Shown here: piece after piece, positions 50,983 to 59,498 of the stretch
How the letters are laid out: every line of letters begins with the position of its first letter
Position numbering within the stretch: the first letter of the stretch is position 1
NCBI GenBank assembly: GCA_004553545.1
Contig: SFLD01000002.1
Coordinates: forward strand, 1-64,000
DNA from: Clostridiales bacterium
Lineage (GTDB): Bacteria > Bacillota > Clostridia > Oscillospirales > Oscillospiraceae
Direction: 5' to 3'
Length of the DNA: 64,000 nt
Made by a program: the position numbers and the translations under genes
The notes under the pieces: model-generated
Told to the model about the DNA's origin: nothing
What the model saw: only the letters and a program-made list of their open reading frames with translations
The model's database searches: none

Positions 50983-52161
50983 ATGGCCAATATTCTGGAT
51001 TATCTCAGCTGGCGGGGGGACCTGACCCTGGCCCAGTCCCCCTTCAACGAGGTGGACAACCTGATCCTGGCGGAGCTCTCCTTCGTGAACTTCACGGGGA
51101 TCGTGCCGGGACCCGGAGAGGGGGAGGGTGTGCCGCTGCACACGGCGGCGGAGGCCTTCTTCCGGAGCCATGAGGGCGGGGACATGGGCATGGGCGTACT
51201 GGTGCCGGACGAGATCCCGGCGCTGCTGCGGAGGATGGCGGAGTGCCCCCGCTTCCGGGAGATGAGGGTCAACTGCTTCCAGGACCACCTGGATGTGCGG
51301 AAGGCGGAGCAGTTTGCCGCCGTGACCGTCGAGCTGGGGGACGGCAGCCTCTACCTCTCCTTCCGTGGGACAGACGACACCATCGCCGGGTGGAAGGAGG
51401 ACTTCCTGCTGGGCTGCCAGCCGGAGGTCCCCGCCCAGAAGAAGGCGGTGGCCTACGTGAAGGCCGTGGCGGGGCAGTACCCCCGGCGAAAGCTGATGCT
51501 GGGCGGCCACTCCAAGGGCGGGAATCTTGCCGTCTACGGCGGCATCTTCGTGCCCCTTGCCATCCAGCGGCGGATCAGCGCCGTCTGGAGCAACGACGGG
51601 CCCGGCTTCTACGGCGCGGTGCTGGAGACCCCTCAGCACGCCCGGCTGGAGGGGCGCATCCACAGCATCGTGCCGAAATCCTCCGTGGTGGGGATGCTCT
51701 TGGAGCACGAGGAGAGCTACACCGTGGTGGACAGCGACCAGACGGGGCTCTGGCAGCACGACGGCTTTTCCTGGCAGGTGCTGGGGACGGGCTTTGTGAC
51801 GCTGCGCCAGGTCTCCCGCCAGGGACGGCGGAACGACCTTGCCCTCAAGGAATGGGTCCGGCGGCTGCCGGTGGACCAGCGGGAGAAGTTTGTGGACGGC
51901 CTTTTCGAGGTGCTGACGGCCTCCGGCGCCACCACCCTGACGGACCTGAAGGAGGACGGCTTCCGGGCGGCGGGGGCCATGGTCCGGGCCATGAAGGACA
52001 TGGAGAAGGACACGCGGGACGCCCTCTTCAACGCCATCGCCACCCTCTTCCGCAGCAACATCCAGGCGGCGGTGGAGGAGGCCCGGGAGGAGGCCCGCAG
52101 CGAGGGAAGCCCCCTGCGAAAGCTGACGGAGCTGACGGAAAAGATCGTTGGCAAGGAATAA
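50983..52161 (+). CDS. Mbeg1-like (DUF2974) alpha/beta-hydrolase-fold protein
   Basis: A 392-residue cytoplasmic protein of the Mbeg1-like family. It has a lipase-type nucleophile elbow GGHSKGGNLAVYG (about residues 171-183), a YLSFRGTDDTIAGW segment (about 124-137) as in lipase class 3 proteins, and a C-terminal helical tail (about 300-392). Function in bacteria is not established; a lipase or esterase activity is plausible from the GHSKG serine. AAAGGAG lies before the ATG. The S9 peptidase gene follows after 15 nt, so they form an operon. Confidence 0.85.
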   Translation: MANILDYLSWRGDLTLAQSPFNEVDNLILAELSFVNFTGIVPGPGEGEGVPLHTAAEAFFRSHEGGDMGMGVLVPDEIPALLRRMAECPRFREMRVNCFQDHLDVRKAEQFAAVTVELGDGSLYLSFRGTDDTIAGWKEDFLLGCQPEVPAQKKAVAYVKAVAGQYPRRKLMLGGHSKGGNLAVYGGIFVPLAIQRRISAVWSNDGPGFYGAVLETPQHARLEGRIHSIVPKSSVVGMLLEHEESYTVVDSDQTGLWQHDGFSWQVLGTGFVTLRQVSRQGRRNDLALKEWVRRLPVDQREKFVDGLFEVLTASGATTLTDLKEDGFRAAGAMVRAMKDMEKDTRDALFNAIATLFRSNIQAAVEEAREEARSEGSPLRKLTELTEKIVGKE

Positions 52162-52176
52162 GAAAGGACAGATCAT

Positions 52177-54180
52177 ATGGAAAGCCTGAAGCTGAAAGAT
52201 TTTTTGAACTACCGCTTCCTCTCCGGCGTGCAGTACGCCCCGGACGGCAGCAAGGCGGCCTTTGTGGCGGCCAACGCCAACGAGGAGGAGAACCGCTATG
52301 AGCGGCGGCTCTGGCTCTGGGACGGGCAGCTGCGGCAGCTGACGGACCTGGGGCAGGAGGGGAGCTTCCTCTGGGAGGATGAGAACACCCTCCTCTTCCT
52401 GGCGGACCGATCCGCCAAGGAGAGAAAGCGTCGGGAGTCCGGGGAGGAGTTCACGGCCTACTACCGCCTCTCCCTTGCCGGCGGCGAGGCCCTGCCGGCC
52501 TTCACCCTGCCCTTTACCGCCGCCAGTCTGAAGCCCCTGGGGGAGGGGAAGTATCTCGCCATCGGCAGCATCGACGCCCGGCGGCCGGACTACTTCGAGA
52601 TGACGGAGAAGGCCAGGGCGGAAGTGGCCAAGGAGTACGCCGAGGACAAGGACTACGAGGTCTTTGACGAGATCCCCTTCTGGGGCAACGGCATGGGCGT
52701 GATCAATAAGCGGCGGCAGGCGCTGTTCCTCGTCACGGCGGAGCCCTGGGAGATCCGGCGGGTGACGGAGGACCCCTATTTCAGCGTGGACAGCGCGGCG
52801 GTGCTGGGGGACTTCGTCTGGTACTCCGGCCGGCGCTACGAGAGCCGGATGCCCCTGGCGGCGGACAGCCTCTTCCGCCTGAACTGGAAGAGCGGGGAGC
52901 TGGTGCGCTTCCCCCTGCCGGAAAAGTGCGACCTTGCCCTCCAGGCCGTGGGGGAGGAGCTCTGGGCCTTCGCCACCATCGATCCCGCCCACGGCGGCAA
53001 CCAGAACAGCGACGTCTACCGGGTGGACCGGGAGACCGGGGAACTGACCCTGCTCCGCCGGGAGGAATACAGCATGTATTCCTCCGTGGGCAGCGATTGC
53101 CGCCTGGGCAGCGGACGCCAGGGCGAGGCCAAGGGCGGGAGCTACTACCATCTCACCACCCGGGAGGGGAGTTCCCACCTCTACCGCATCGACGGGGACG
53201 GCCAGTCCCACCCGGTGGTGACGAGGGAGGGCAGTATCGACTGCGTCACCGTGTCCCCCACCGAGGAGAAGGCCCTGATGGTGGCCATGTATGATGGAAA
53301 GCTCCAGGAGCTCTATCAGGCGGACCTCAGGACCGGGAAGGTGAAGCGCCTGAGCCACTTCAACGACGCCGCCCTGAAGGGCAAGTACATCGCCCCCTTC
53401 CGCGCCCTCAGCGTGGAGAGCGAGGGGCTGACCATCGGCGGCTGGGTGCTGGAGCCCAAGGACTATGACCCCAGCAAGACCTATCCCGCCGTCTTCGACG
53501 TCCACGGCGGACCCAAGACGGTCTATGGGCCGGTCTTCTACCACGAGATGCAGCTCTGGGCCAACATGGGCTACTTCGTGTTCTTCTGCAATCCCAAGGG
53601 CAGCGACGGCCGGGACAACGACTTCATGGACATCTTCGGCCACTACGGCGAGACGGATTATCACAACCTCATGGACTTCGCCGACGCCGTGCTGACGGCC
53701 TATCCCCAGATCGACCCCAAGCGGGTCTGCCTCACCGGCGGAAGCTACGGCGGCTTCATGACCAACTGGATTATCGGGCATACGGACCGCTTCTGCTGCG
53801 CGGCGTCCCAGCGGTCCATCTCCAACTGGCTGAGCTTCTACGGGGTCTCGGACATCGGCTACTTCTTCGCCCCGGACCAGTGCCGCGGGGACGTCTTCAC
53901 CCCGGAGGGGCGGGAGATCTTCCTGCGGCAGTCCCCCCTCTGCTACGCCGGGAATGTGACGACGCCCACCCTCTTCATCCACTCCGACGAGGACTACCGC
54001 TGCCCCATGGCGGAGGGCCTGCAGATGTACACGGCCCTGGTGGACCGGGGCGTGCCCGCCCGGCTCTGCCTCTTCCACGGGGAGAACCACGAGCTCTCCC
54101 GCTCCGGCAAGCCCAAGCACCGGGTCCGGCGGCTGCAGGAGATCACGGACTGGTTTGAGAAGTACAGCCGTGAAGACTGA
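52177..54180 (+). CDS. S9-family prolyl oligopeptidase (acylaminoacyl-peptidase-like)
   Basis: A 667-residue cytoplasmic serine peptidase: an N-terminal beta-propeller (about residues 15-390) and a C-terminal alpha/beta hydrolase domain with the GGSYGGFMTN nucleophile elbow (Ser about 526), the acid in SDEDYRCPM (about 606-614) and the His in GENHELSRSGKP (about 632-643). These three motifs match the acylaminoacyl-peptidase/S9C group, which cleaves short peptides. No signal peptide. It is the second gene of an operon with the Mbeg1-like gene and overlaps the following GNAT gene. Confidence 0.93.
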   Translation: MESLKLKDFLNYRFLSGVQYAPDGSKAAFVAANANEEENRYERRLWLWDGQLRQLTDLGQEGSFLWEDENTLLFLADRSAKERKRRESGEEFTAYYRLSLAGGEALPAFTLPFTAASLKPLGEGKYLAIGSIDARRPDYFEMTEKARAEVAKEYAEDKDYEVFDEIPFWGNGMGVINKRRQALFLVTAEPWEIRRVTEDPYFSVDSAAVLGDFVWYSGRRYESRMPLAADSLFRLNWKSGELVRFPLPEKCDLALQAVGEELWAFATIDPAHGGNQNSDVYRVDRETGELTLLRREEYSMYSSVGSDCRLGSGRQGEAKGGSYYHLTTREGSSHLYRIDGDGQSHPVVTREGSIDCVTVSPTEEKALMVAMYDGKLQELYQADLRTGKVKRLSHFNDAALKGKYIAPFRALSVESEGLTIGGWVLEPKDYDPSKTYPAVFDVHGGPKTVYGPVFYHEMQLWANMGYFVFFCNPKGSDGRDNDFMDIFGHYGETDYHNLMDFADAVLTAYPQIDPKRVCLTGGSYGGFMTNWIIGHTDRFCCAASQRSISNWLSFYGVSDIGYFFAPDQCRGDVFTPEGREIFLRQSPLCYAGNVTTPTLFIHSDEDYRCPMAEGLQMYTALVDRGVPARLCLFHGENHELSRSGKPKHRVRRLQEITDWFEKYSRED

Positions 54181-54655
54181 GAGCCTCTGCGCGGAGGGCG
54201 CTCTCGCGGTCCGGCGCTTCCGGGAGGGGGATCTTCCGGAGCTCGCGGCCCTGCTGGCGGATCCGGAGGTGATGCGCTGGCTGGAGCCGCCCTTTGACCG
54301 GGCGAGGGCGGCGGAATTCCTGCGGGTGGCGGGACTCTCGGAGCCGCCCCTCATCTACGCCGCGGAGGAGGACGGGGCCTTCCTGGGCTACGTCATCTTC
54401 CACCGCTACGGCGGCGAGGAAGCGGCGGAGCTGGGCTGGGTGCTGCGGCGCTCCGCCTGGGGCCGGGGCTATGCCGGGCGCTTGACGGCACTGCTGCTCT
54501 CCGCCGCGGAAGGGAAGTGGGCTGAGGCTGTCATCGAGTGCGCGCCGGAGCAGCGCGCCAGCGCCCGCGTCGCGGAAAAGCTGGGCTTCCGGGAGGAAGG
54601 AATGGCCGACGGCTGCCGGATCTTCCGCCGGGCGGTCACCCAGGACGGAACATGA
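54170..54655 (+). CDS. GNAT-family N-acetyltransferase
   Basis: A 161-residue acetyltransferase of the RimJ/L-like type with the acetyl-CoA loop LRRSAWGRGYAGRLTALLL and the C-terminal ASARVAEKLGFREEG, which is typical of the family. GTG 54170 overlaps the end of the peptidase gene by 11 nt; an alternative TTG at 54155 is less likely. The substrate is unknown. The gene ends before a terminator. Confidence 0.82.
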   Translation: MKTESLCAEGALAVRRFREGDLPELAALLADPEVMRWLEPPFDRARAAEFLRVAGLSEPPLIYAAEEDGAFLGYVIFHRYGGEEAAELGWVLRRSAWGRGYAGRLTALLLSAAEGKWAEAVIECAPEQRASARVAEKLGFREEGMADGCRIFRRAVTQDGT

Positions 54656-54695
54656 AAAAAACCTCCGTGCTTGGCCGAACGGTCGTAAAACAGGG

Positions 54696-54735
54696 AAACC
54701 GACCTATGCCGCGATCATAGGTCGGTTTCATTGTT
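54696..54735 (+). terminator. Terminator of the Mbeg1-S9-GNAT operon
   Basis: 13-bp stem (54696-54708 with 54716-54728) followed by CATTGTTG. A second small hairpin CCATACACC/GGTGTATGG lies at 54804-54825. Confidence 0.75.
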
Positions 54736-54875
54736 GCGCGCTGGCGTCAAGGCTTCCTTCGCGCGAGGAAGGGGTTTGCTGCCGCGCGAGATCACGGATC
54801 GCGCCATACACCGAAAGGTGTATGGAAGCGCACCTATTATCCGCTCGGCGAACTGGAATTTGTCGACAACTCCAC

Positions 54876-55325
54876 TTATTTTACCCCTTGCATATCTCCA
54901 TATTTATCTTTCAGACTTTCTATTCCGCTAATTACAGAGAGGAAACATGATTGATCTGTATCCATTTCAAAAGAGAGAACATTATTAATGTCATGCCTTT
55001 CCTGAAATTTACCCTTTACCGTTGCATGTCCAGAAGAGCCCATTGTTACGGTAAATATTAAATCGTTTTCTAAGAGCAGTGCATACTTTGCTTCTCCTTC
55101 CAATCTTTCGTAGCATTCCTTTAATTGATTCGAAAAACTATACAAAGCACCTGTTGCTGAATAGTATCTATCAAATTTCGCCTTATAACAGCCAACATCA
55201 ATTTCCAATGAGCAAATTATATCGTAGCCACCTTCATAGCTTGTTGAATCAGGAAATCCTATGACTTCTTTTAATTTCAGTGCTATTTTTTCTCCATCAT
55301 AGCCGTTAAAAGTAAATATCTCCAT
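54876..55325 (-). CDS. WapI-family immunity-like protein
   Basis: A 149-residue protein resembling the WapI immunity family, which neutralises the toxic C-terminus of wall-associated WapA contact-dependent toxins: it starts MEIFTFNGYDGEKIALKLKE, followed by GFPDSTSYEGGYDI and NQLKECYERLEGEAKYALL. It is visibly more AT-rich than all neighbours and has no toxin gene next to it, which points to horizontal acquisition as an orphan immunity gene. The ribosome binding site is weak (AAGCGAG). The family call is from memory of the pattern, not from a search. Confidence 0.65.
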   Translation of the reverse strand: MEIFTFNGYDGEKIALKLKEVIGFPDSTSYEGGYDIICSLEIDVGCYKAKFDRYYSATGALYSFSNQLKECYERLEGEAKYALLLENDLIFTVTMGSSGHATVKGKFQERHDINNVLSFEMDTDQSCFLSVISGIESLKDKYGDMQGVK

Positions 55326-55410
55326 AATTATTTCTCGCTTTCATCCCGTCAAATTTCGATTTGCAGGTCTGTTTCATTCCATGTTAGCACAAAATGGGAT
55401 AGGATACAAG

Positions 55411-55442
55411 AACAGCCACAGCGGTGAACCGCTGTGGCTGTT
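55411..55442 (-). terminator. Terminator-like hairpin after obgE
   Basis: 14-bp perfect stem (55411-55424 with 55429-55442) 46 nt beyond the obgE stop; no strong T tract on the minus side. Confidence 0.65.
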
Positions 55443-55488
55443 AACGGTTTTACGACCACCTGTCTTTGGGGCGGAGGGGGGTGCGCGG

Positions 55489-56772
55489 TCACTTCTGGTA
55501 CTCGAACTCGAAGTCGTAGAGGGAGACGGTGTCGCCGTCCTGGATGCCCATCTCTTCCAGGCGCTCATAGAGGCCGGAGTCCCGCAGGGCCTTCTCGAAC
55601 CACATGCGGCTCTCGTAGTCGTTGAAGTTGACGTTGCCCATGAGGCGCTGGAGCCAGGGGCCCTCGATGAGCCAGGTGCCGTCGTCGGCGCGCTGGATGT
55701 CCAGGGGGGCGGAGGTGTCCACCACCGGGGGCTTGGGGACGTACTCGGGCTCGTAGACCGTGACGGGAGGGAGGGTCGCAAGGAGCTCAGCGGCCTTGTT
55801 GACCAGCTCCCGGGTGCCCATGTGGGCGGCGGCGGAGATCTCCAGCAGCTGGTAGCCCTGGGATTCCACGTGGGCGCGGAGCCGCTCCAGATTCTCCGGG
55901 GCCTCCAGGATATCCACCTTGTTGGCGGCCACGATCTGGGGGCGGGCGGCCAGCTCCGGGCTGTACTGCTGGAGCTCCTGGTTGATGGCGTCGAAGTCCG
56001 CCACGGGGTCCCGGCCCTCGCTGCCGGAGACATCCACCACGTGGATGAGGAGGCGGCAGCGGTCGATATGCCGGAGGAAGTCGTGGCCGAGACCCGCGCC
56101 CTCGCTGGCGCCCTCGATGATGCCGGGGATATCCGCCATCACGAAGCTGACGCCCTCGTCCACCCACACGACGCCCAGGTTGGGGTAGAGGGTGGTGAAG
56201 TGGTAGTTGGCGATCTTGGGCTGGGCCTTGGAGACCACGCTCAAAAGGGTGGATTTGCCCACGTTGGGGAAGCCGATGAGGCCCACGTCCGCCAGGAGCT
56301 TCAGCTCCAGGATGACATCATGGCTCTCGCCGGGGAGGCCCGCCTTGGCGAAACGGGGGACCTGGCGGGTGGGGGTGGCGAAGTGCATGTTGCCCCAGCC
56401 GCCCCGGCCGCCGCGGCACAGGACGTAGGGCTCGGCGGAGGACATATCCTGGATGATCTCGCCGGTCTCGGCGTCCCGCACCAGGGTGCCCCGGGGGACC
56501 CGGATGACCAGGTCCTGCCCGTCCTTGCCGGATTTCCGGGCGCCCTGGCCGTCCATGCCGTTGGGGGCCACGTATTTCCGCTTGTAGCGGAAGTCCATCA
56601 GGGTGGACATGTTGTCATCCACCTTCAGGATGACGCTGCCGCCCCGGCCGCCGTCACCGCCGTCCGGGCCGCCGGCGGCCACATATTTCTCCCGGTGGAA
56701 GGCCACGACGCCGTTGCCGCCGTTGCCGGCCTTCACGGTGATCCGGGCCTTGTCGATGAAAGAGCTTGCCAT
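55489..56772 (-). CDS. obgE: GTPase ObgE/CgtA
   Basis: An essential ribosome-assembly and stress GTPase of 427 residues: glycine-rich Obg fold (residues 1-158; GNGGNGVVAFHREKYVAAGG), a G domain (about 159-330; IGFPNVGKSTLL, DIPGIIEG, NKVDI) and a C-terminal OCT domain (about 345-427) as in many Firmicutes. It follows rplU-prp-rpmA, the conserved order, but has its own promoter (56823-56851) after an internal terminator. Confidence 0.97.
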   Translation of the reverse strand: MASSFIDKARITVKAGNGGNGVVAFHREKYVAAGGPDGGDGGRGGSVILKVDDNMSTLMDFRYKRKYVAPNGMDGQGARKSGKDGQDLVIRVPRGTLVRDAETGEIIQDMSSAEPYVLCRGGRGGWGNMHFATPTRQVPRFAKAGLPGESHDVILELKLLADVGLIGFPNVGKSTLLSVVSKAQPKIANYHFTTLYPNLGVVWVDEGVSFVMADIPGIIEGASEGAGLGHDFLRHIDRCRLLIHVVDVSGSEGRDPVADFDAINQELQQYSPELAARPQIVAANKVDILEAPENLERLRAHVESQGYQLLEISAAAHMGTRELVNKAAELLATLPPVTVYEPEYVPKPPVVDTSAPLDIQRADDGTWLIEGPWLQRLMGNVNFNDYESRMWFEKALRDSGLYERLEEMGIQDGDTVSLYDFEFEYQK

Positions 56773-56822
56773 ATTCGTATCCTCACAGTTCTAAGATGAA
56801 ACTAGTTTCTCCCATTTCATCC

Positions 56823-56851
56823 ATTTTACCGGAATGTTTCGCCGCCGTCAA
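56823..56851 (-). promoter_or_regulatory. Promoter of obgE
   Basis: Minus-strand TTGACG (56846-56851), 17-bp spacer, TAAAAT (56823-56828). Confidence 0.75.
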
Positions 56852-56854
56852 GGC

Positions 56855-56889
56855 AGAAAGAGTCCCCGTTCCCATGGGAACGGGGACTC
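56855..56889 (-). terminator. Terminator of the rplU-prp-rpmA operon
   Basis: 14-bp stem (56860-56873 with 56876-56889) closely after the rpmA stop, followed on the minus strand by TTTCTGCC. Confidence 0.75.
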
Positions 56890-56899
56890 CGGTGAAAAC

Positions 56900-57178
56900 T
56901 CACTGCACCTCAATGGAGACCTGCTTGCGGTCCTTGCCCAGGTGGGAGAAACGCACCACGCCGTCAGCCTTGGCGAACAGGGTGTCGTCGGTGCCGATGC
57001 CGACATTCACACCGGGATGGATGTGAGTGCCGCGCTGGCGGACGAGAATGTTGCCGGCCTTGACGAACTGGCCGTCAGCCCGCTTGGGGCCGAGACGCTT
57101 GGCGTTGGAATCACGGCCGTTCTTGGTGGAGCCGCCGCCCTTCTTGTGGGCGAAGAACTGCAGACCAATATAGATCAT
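56900..57178 (-). CDS. rpmA: 50S ribosomal protein L27 (with Prp-cleavable N-terminus)
   Basis: L27 reaches into the peptidyl-transferase centre with its N-terminus. The 92-residue protein begins MIYIGLQFFAHKKGGG: the LQFFA-HKK junction is the known site cleaved by the protease Prp in Firmicutes before the protein can work. The body (NGRDSNAKRLGPKRADGQ, VRQRGTHIHPG) is canonical. prp lies directly upstream. Confidence 0.98.
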   Translation of the reverse strand: MIYIGLQFFAHKKGGGSTKNGRDSNAKRLGPKRADGQFVKAGNILVRQRGTHIHPGVNVGIGTDDTLFAKADGVVRFSHLGKDRKQVSIEVQ

Positions 57179-57223
57179 GTTAGCGAACCATCCTTTCTTC
57201 AGATTTTTAGAATGGGGAGGAAG

Positions 57224-57556
57224 TCAATCTTCCTCCAGGACCTCAATATTGTCGGGGAACTCGTCGTGGAGCTGGGTGAGGTAGACCATGAGGCCCGTCA
57301 GAAGAGCCTGACAGGTGCTCTCGGCGGTGGCGGAAAGTCCGCCGGGGAGCCGGAAGCTGATCTTCGTCTCCCGCGCATCCACGTGCACGGACGCCGCGAG
57401 GCCCAGCACATCGTTGACGGTGGCCTCCACCAGGCGGATGGCGCTGGTGATGGCGGCGCAGACGATGTCCTCGCCCTCCTCCGCGTAGCCGCTGTGGCCC
57501 ACGGAGTCAAAGCCGGTGACGCGGTTCCCCTCCGTGCGGAAGCGAACGGTGGTCAT
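57224..57556 (-). CDS. prp: Ribosomal-processing cysteine protease Prp
   Basis: A 110-residue cysteine protease that removes the N-terminal extension of L27. It has the catalytic pair of the family, His in FDSVGHSGYAEEGED (about residue 20) and Cys in DIVCAAITSA (about residue 32). The gene starts 1 nt after the rplU stop without a ribosome binding site of its own, so translation is probably coupled to rplU. Confidence 0.95.
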   Translation of the reverse strand: MTTVRFRTEGNRVTGFDSVGHSGYAEEGEDIVCAAITSAIRLVEATVNDVLGLAASVHVDARETKISFRLPGGLSATAESTCQALLTGLMVYLTQLHDEFPDNIEVLEED

Positions 57557-57557
57557 A

Positions 57558-57869
57558 TCAGACGGAGATCTTGTTGATGGTCACCTTGGTGTAAGGCTGA
57601 CGATGGCCCTGACGCTTGCGGTAACCCTTCTTGGCATTGTACTTGAAGATGCGGATCTTCTTGCCCTTGCCGTTCTTCTCAACGGTGGCTTCCACGGAAG
57701 CGCCCTCCACCACGGGGGTGCCGAAGGTGGCGTTCTCGCCGTCGATGATGGCCAGCACCTGGTCAAACTTGACGGTGTCGCCGGCGTTCTGGTCCAGCTT
57801 CTCGATGAAGACCACGTCGCCCTCGCTCACCTTGTACTGCTTGCCGCCGGTCACGATGATTGCGTTCAT
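57558..57869 (-). CDS. rplU: 50S ribosomal protein L21
   Basis: A 103-residue ribosomal protein that binds 23S rRNA, with N-terminal NAIIVTGGKQYKVSEGD and C-terminal KKGYRKRQGHRQPYTKV. It is the first gene of the conserved rplU-prp-rpmA unit. AAGGAG lies about 13 nt before the ATG. Confidence 0.98.
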   Translation of the reverse strand: MNAIIVTGGKQYKVSEGDVVFIEKLDQNAGDTVKFDQVLAIIDGENATFGTPVVEGASVEATVEKNGKGKKIRIFKYNAKKGYRKRQGHRQPYTKVTINKISV

Positions 57870-57984
57870 TCTCTGATTTCAACTCCTTCATTACGGGCTC
57901 GCTGTCGGGGGTGGCGCGTTTGAGCGCACTTAGACCCATTCAAAGCGGCTCTATTAGTATAGCGGGGAGAAGGGGGCTTGTCAA
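57870..57984 (-). promoter_or_regulatory. Promoter and structured leader of rplU (probable L21 leader)
   Basis: Minus-strand TTGACA (57979-57984), 17-bp spacer, TATACT (57956-57961). The leader of about 80 nt can fold (GTGCGC with GCGCCAC, and flanking GGGTC/GACCC-like pairing), which fits an L21-type autoregulatory leader; I could not check it against the consensus. Confidence 0.65.
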
Positions 57985-58014
57985 CTATTTTCCGGGAAAA
58001 ATCGGGGAAAGGAC

Positions 58015-58046
58015 GAAAAAATTTGCGGGAAACGGGGATGTTTCCC
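58015..58046 (-). terminator. Terminator of the XRE membrane-protein gene
   Basis: 7-bp stem GGGAAAC/GTTTCCC (58027-58033 with 58040-58046) followed on the minus strand by GCAAATTTTTT. Confidence 0.75.
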
Positions 58047-58053
58047 CGGCGGT

Positions 58054-58902
58054 TCAGCCCCTCCACCGGGCGCTGACGCGGAGGAGGGAGTCGAAGGTGA
58101 GGGTGGCCTGGGTGGGGAGCTCGGAAGGGTCGCCGGTGCCGGGGAAGAGGCGATAGCCGAAGGTCACGCGGCGGCGGCCCGGCGGGCCGCTGTCGATCCA
58201 CTGGGCGGGGGTGGTGACGCCGTTTACCGTAACGGAAAGCGGGGCAGTCTGGGAGGTGGTGTAGTAGTAGGAGACCATGTCATCCGTCATGCCGCCGGTG
58301 ACGATGCTGGCCTTCCAGGGCAGCCAGAAGCGGGAGACACCCCAGGCCTCCAGCCAGAGGTTCCATTCGTGGGTCTCCTCCTCCCAGGAAAGACCAAAGA
58401 GGTTGACGCGGCAGCCGGTATCGTCCTCGTAGAGGAGAAAGTCTTTGTCCTTTTGAGAGTGGGCCTGGTTTTGGTAGAGAGCCTGGAGGTCCACGTCCAG
58501 AGAGAAGGGGCCGGGGAGGACTTCCTCCCGGACCTGGTAGTCACCATAGCCGTCGCTGCGGAGCTGATAGTCCAGGCCGTAGAGGAAGGTCTGCCAGACG
58601 CCGCAAAAGAACAAGATATAGTAGATAACAGCCAATATGATGCCTGTTTGGATGCCGCAGCGCTTCCACTTGCGCTTCAGCTCCGTCAGGTCCCGGGAGG
58701 CGTCCGGGCCGTAGATGAGGGCGGTGACCTCCGTGTCCAGGGCCTGGGCGACGCGCTCCAGGGTGTCCAGGTCCGGCTGGGTCTGGTCCCGCTCCCAGGC
58801 GGAGACCGCCTGGCGGGTGACGTGAAGCTTCTCCGCCAGCTCCTCCTGGGTGAGCTTTTTCGCCATGCGGAGCTGGCGGATGTGCTTGCCGACGGACGCC
58901 AT
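58054..58902 (-). CDS. XRE-family regulator with membrane-anchored C-terminal domain
   Basis: A 282-residue protein with an N-terminal HTH_3 domain (residues 5-60; LTQEELAEKLHVTRQAVSAW), a linker, one transmembrane helix (about 88-107; GIILAVIYYILFFCGVW) and an extracytoplasmic domain of about 170 residues without a motif I know. This layout suggests a membrane-bound regulator that senses something outside the membrane. Single-gene unit with its own promoter and terminator. Confidence 0.85.
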   Translation of the reverse strand: MASVGKHIRQLRMAKKLTQEELAEKLHVTRQAVSAWERDQTQPDLDTLERVAQALDTEVTALIYGPDASRDLTELKRKWKRCGIQTGIILAVIYYILFFCGVWQTFLYGLDYQLRSDGYGDYQVREEVLPGPFSLDVDLQALYQNQAHSQKDKDFLLYEDDTGCRVNLFGLSWEEETHEWNLWLEAWGVSRFWLPWKASIVTGGMTDDMVSYYYTTSQTAPLSVTVNGVTTPAQWIDSGPPGRRRVTFGYRLFPGTGDPSELPTQATLTFDSLLRVSARWRG

Positions 58903-58937
58903 GGGGCCGCCTCCCTTCCTTGGAATGGGTCCAGCTT

Positions 58938-58966
58938 AGCATAAAAGGCCCGGGTTTGTCACGCAA
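58938..58966 (-). promoter_or_regulatory. Promoter of the XRE membrane-protein gene
   Basis: Minus-strand TTGCGT (58961-58966), 17-bp spacer, TATGCT (58938-58943). Confidence 0.65.
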
Positions 58967-58984
58967 TTCTCCGTTGCGGGGGCG

Positions 58985-59012
58985 AAAAAGCGCCCCGGCG
59001 GGGCCGGGGCGC
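58985..59012 (-). terminator. Terminator of luxS
   Basis: 10-bp stem (58990-58999 with 59003-59012) followed on the minus strand by TTTTT (complement of 58985-58989). Confidence 0.88.
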
Positions 59013-59026
59013 GGGGGAAAACGGGC

Positions 59027-59497
59027 TCAGGGGGCGGTGGGGTAGCTGAGGTCGGCCTCCGTCCAGTGGGCGATGAGCTGGGAGTAGAAGGCGCAGGCGG
59101 CCCGGCCCAGGGCGACATCCAAGTTACCATAATTTCCGCACTCCCGGGCGGACTGGCCGGGCATCTCCCCCTGGTATTCCACCGCCTGGGCGAAGACCCG
59201 CTGGAGGAGGGCGATGGCGCCGGGGAGGTCCAGCTTCCGCCGGTCGAAGAGGAAGTAGAAGCCGGTCTGGCAGCCCATGGGGCCGAAGTAGAGGACGGCG
59301 TCCTTCTCCGGGGCATTCCGGAGGAGGGTGGCGATGAGGTGCTCCACGGAGTGGAGCTCGGCGTTGCTCAGAAGATCGCCGGTGTTGGGCTTTTTGAAGC
59401 GGAGGTCCAGGGTGACGGCGTCGCCGTCCCGCCGGGAGAGGTAGAGGCCGGGGGTCAGGACCGTGTGGTCCACGGTGAAGCTGGCGATGCATTCCAT
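59027..59497 (-). CDS. luxS: S-ribosylhomocysteine lyase
   Basis: LuxS splits S-ribosylhomocysteine into homocysteine and DPD, the precursor of autoinducer-2. The 156-residue protein has the metal site HSVEH (His49, His53) with the third ligand Cys in ECGNYG, and GCQTGFYFL. AGGAGGGC before ATG 59497 fixes the start over an upstream in-frame ATG. It starts 1 nt after mtnN, whose product makes its substrate. Confidence 0.95.
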   Translation of the reverse strand: MECIASFTVDHTVLTPGLYLSRRDGDAVTLDLRFKKPNTGDLLSNAELHSVEHLIATLLRNAPEKDAVLYFGPMGCQTGFYFLFDRRKLDLPGAIALLQRVFAQAVEYQGEMPGQSARECGNYGNLDVALGRAACAFYSQLIAHWTEADLSYPTAP

Positions 59498-59498
59498 G

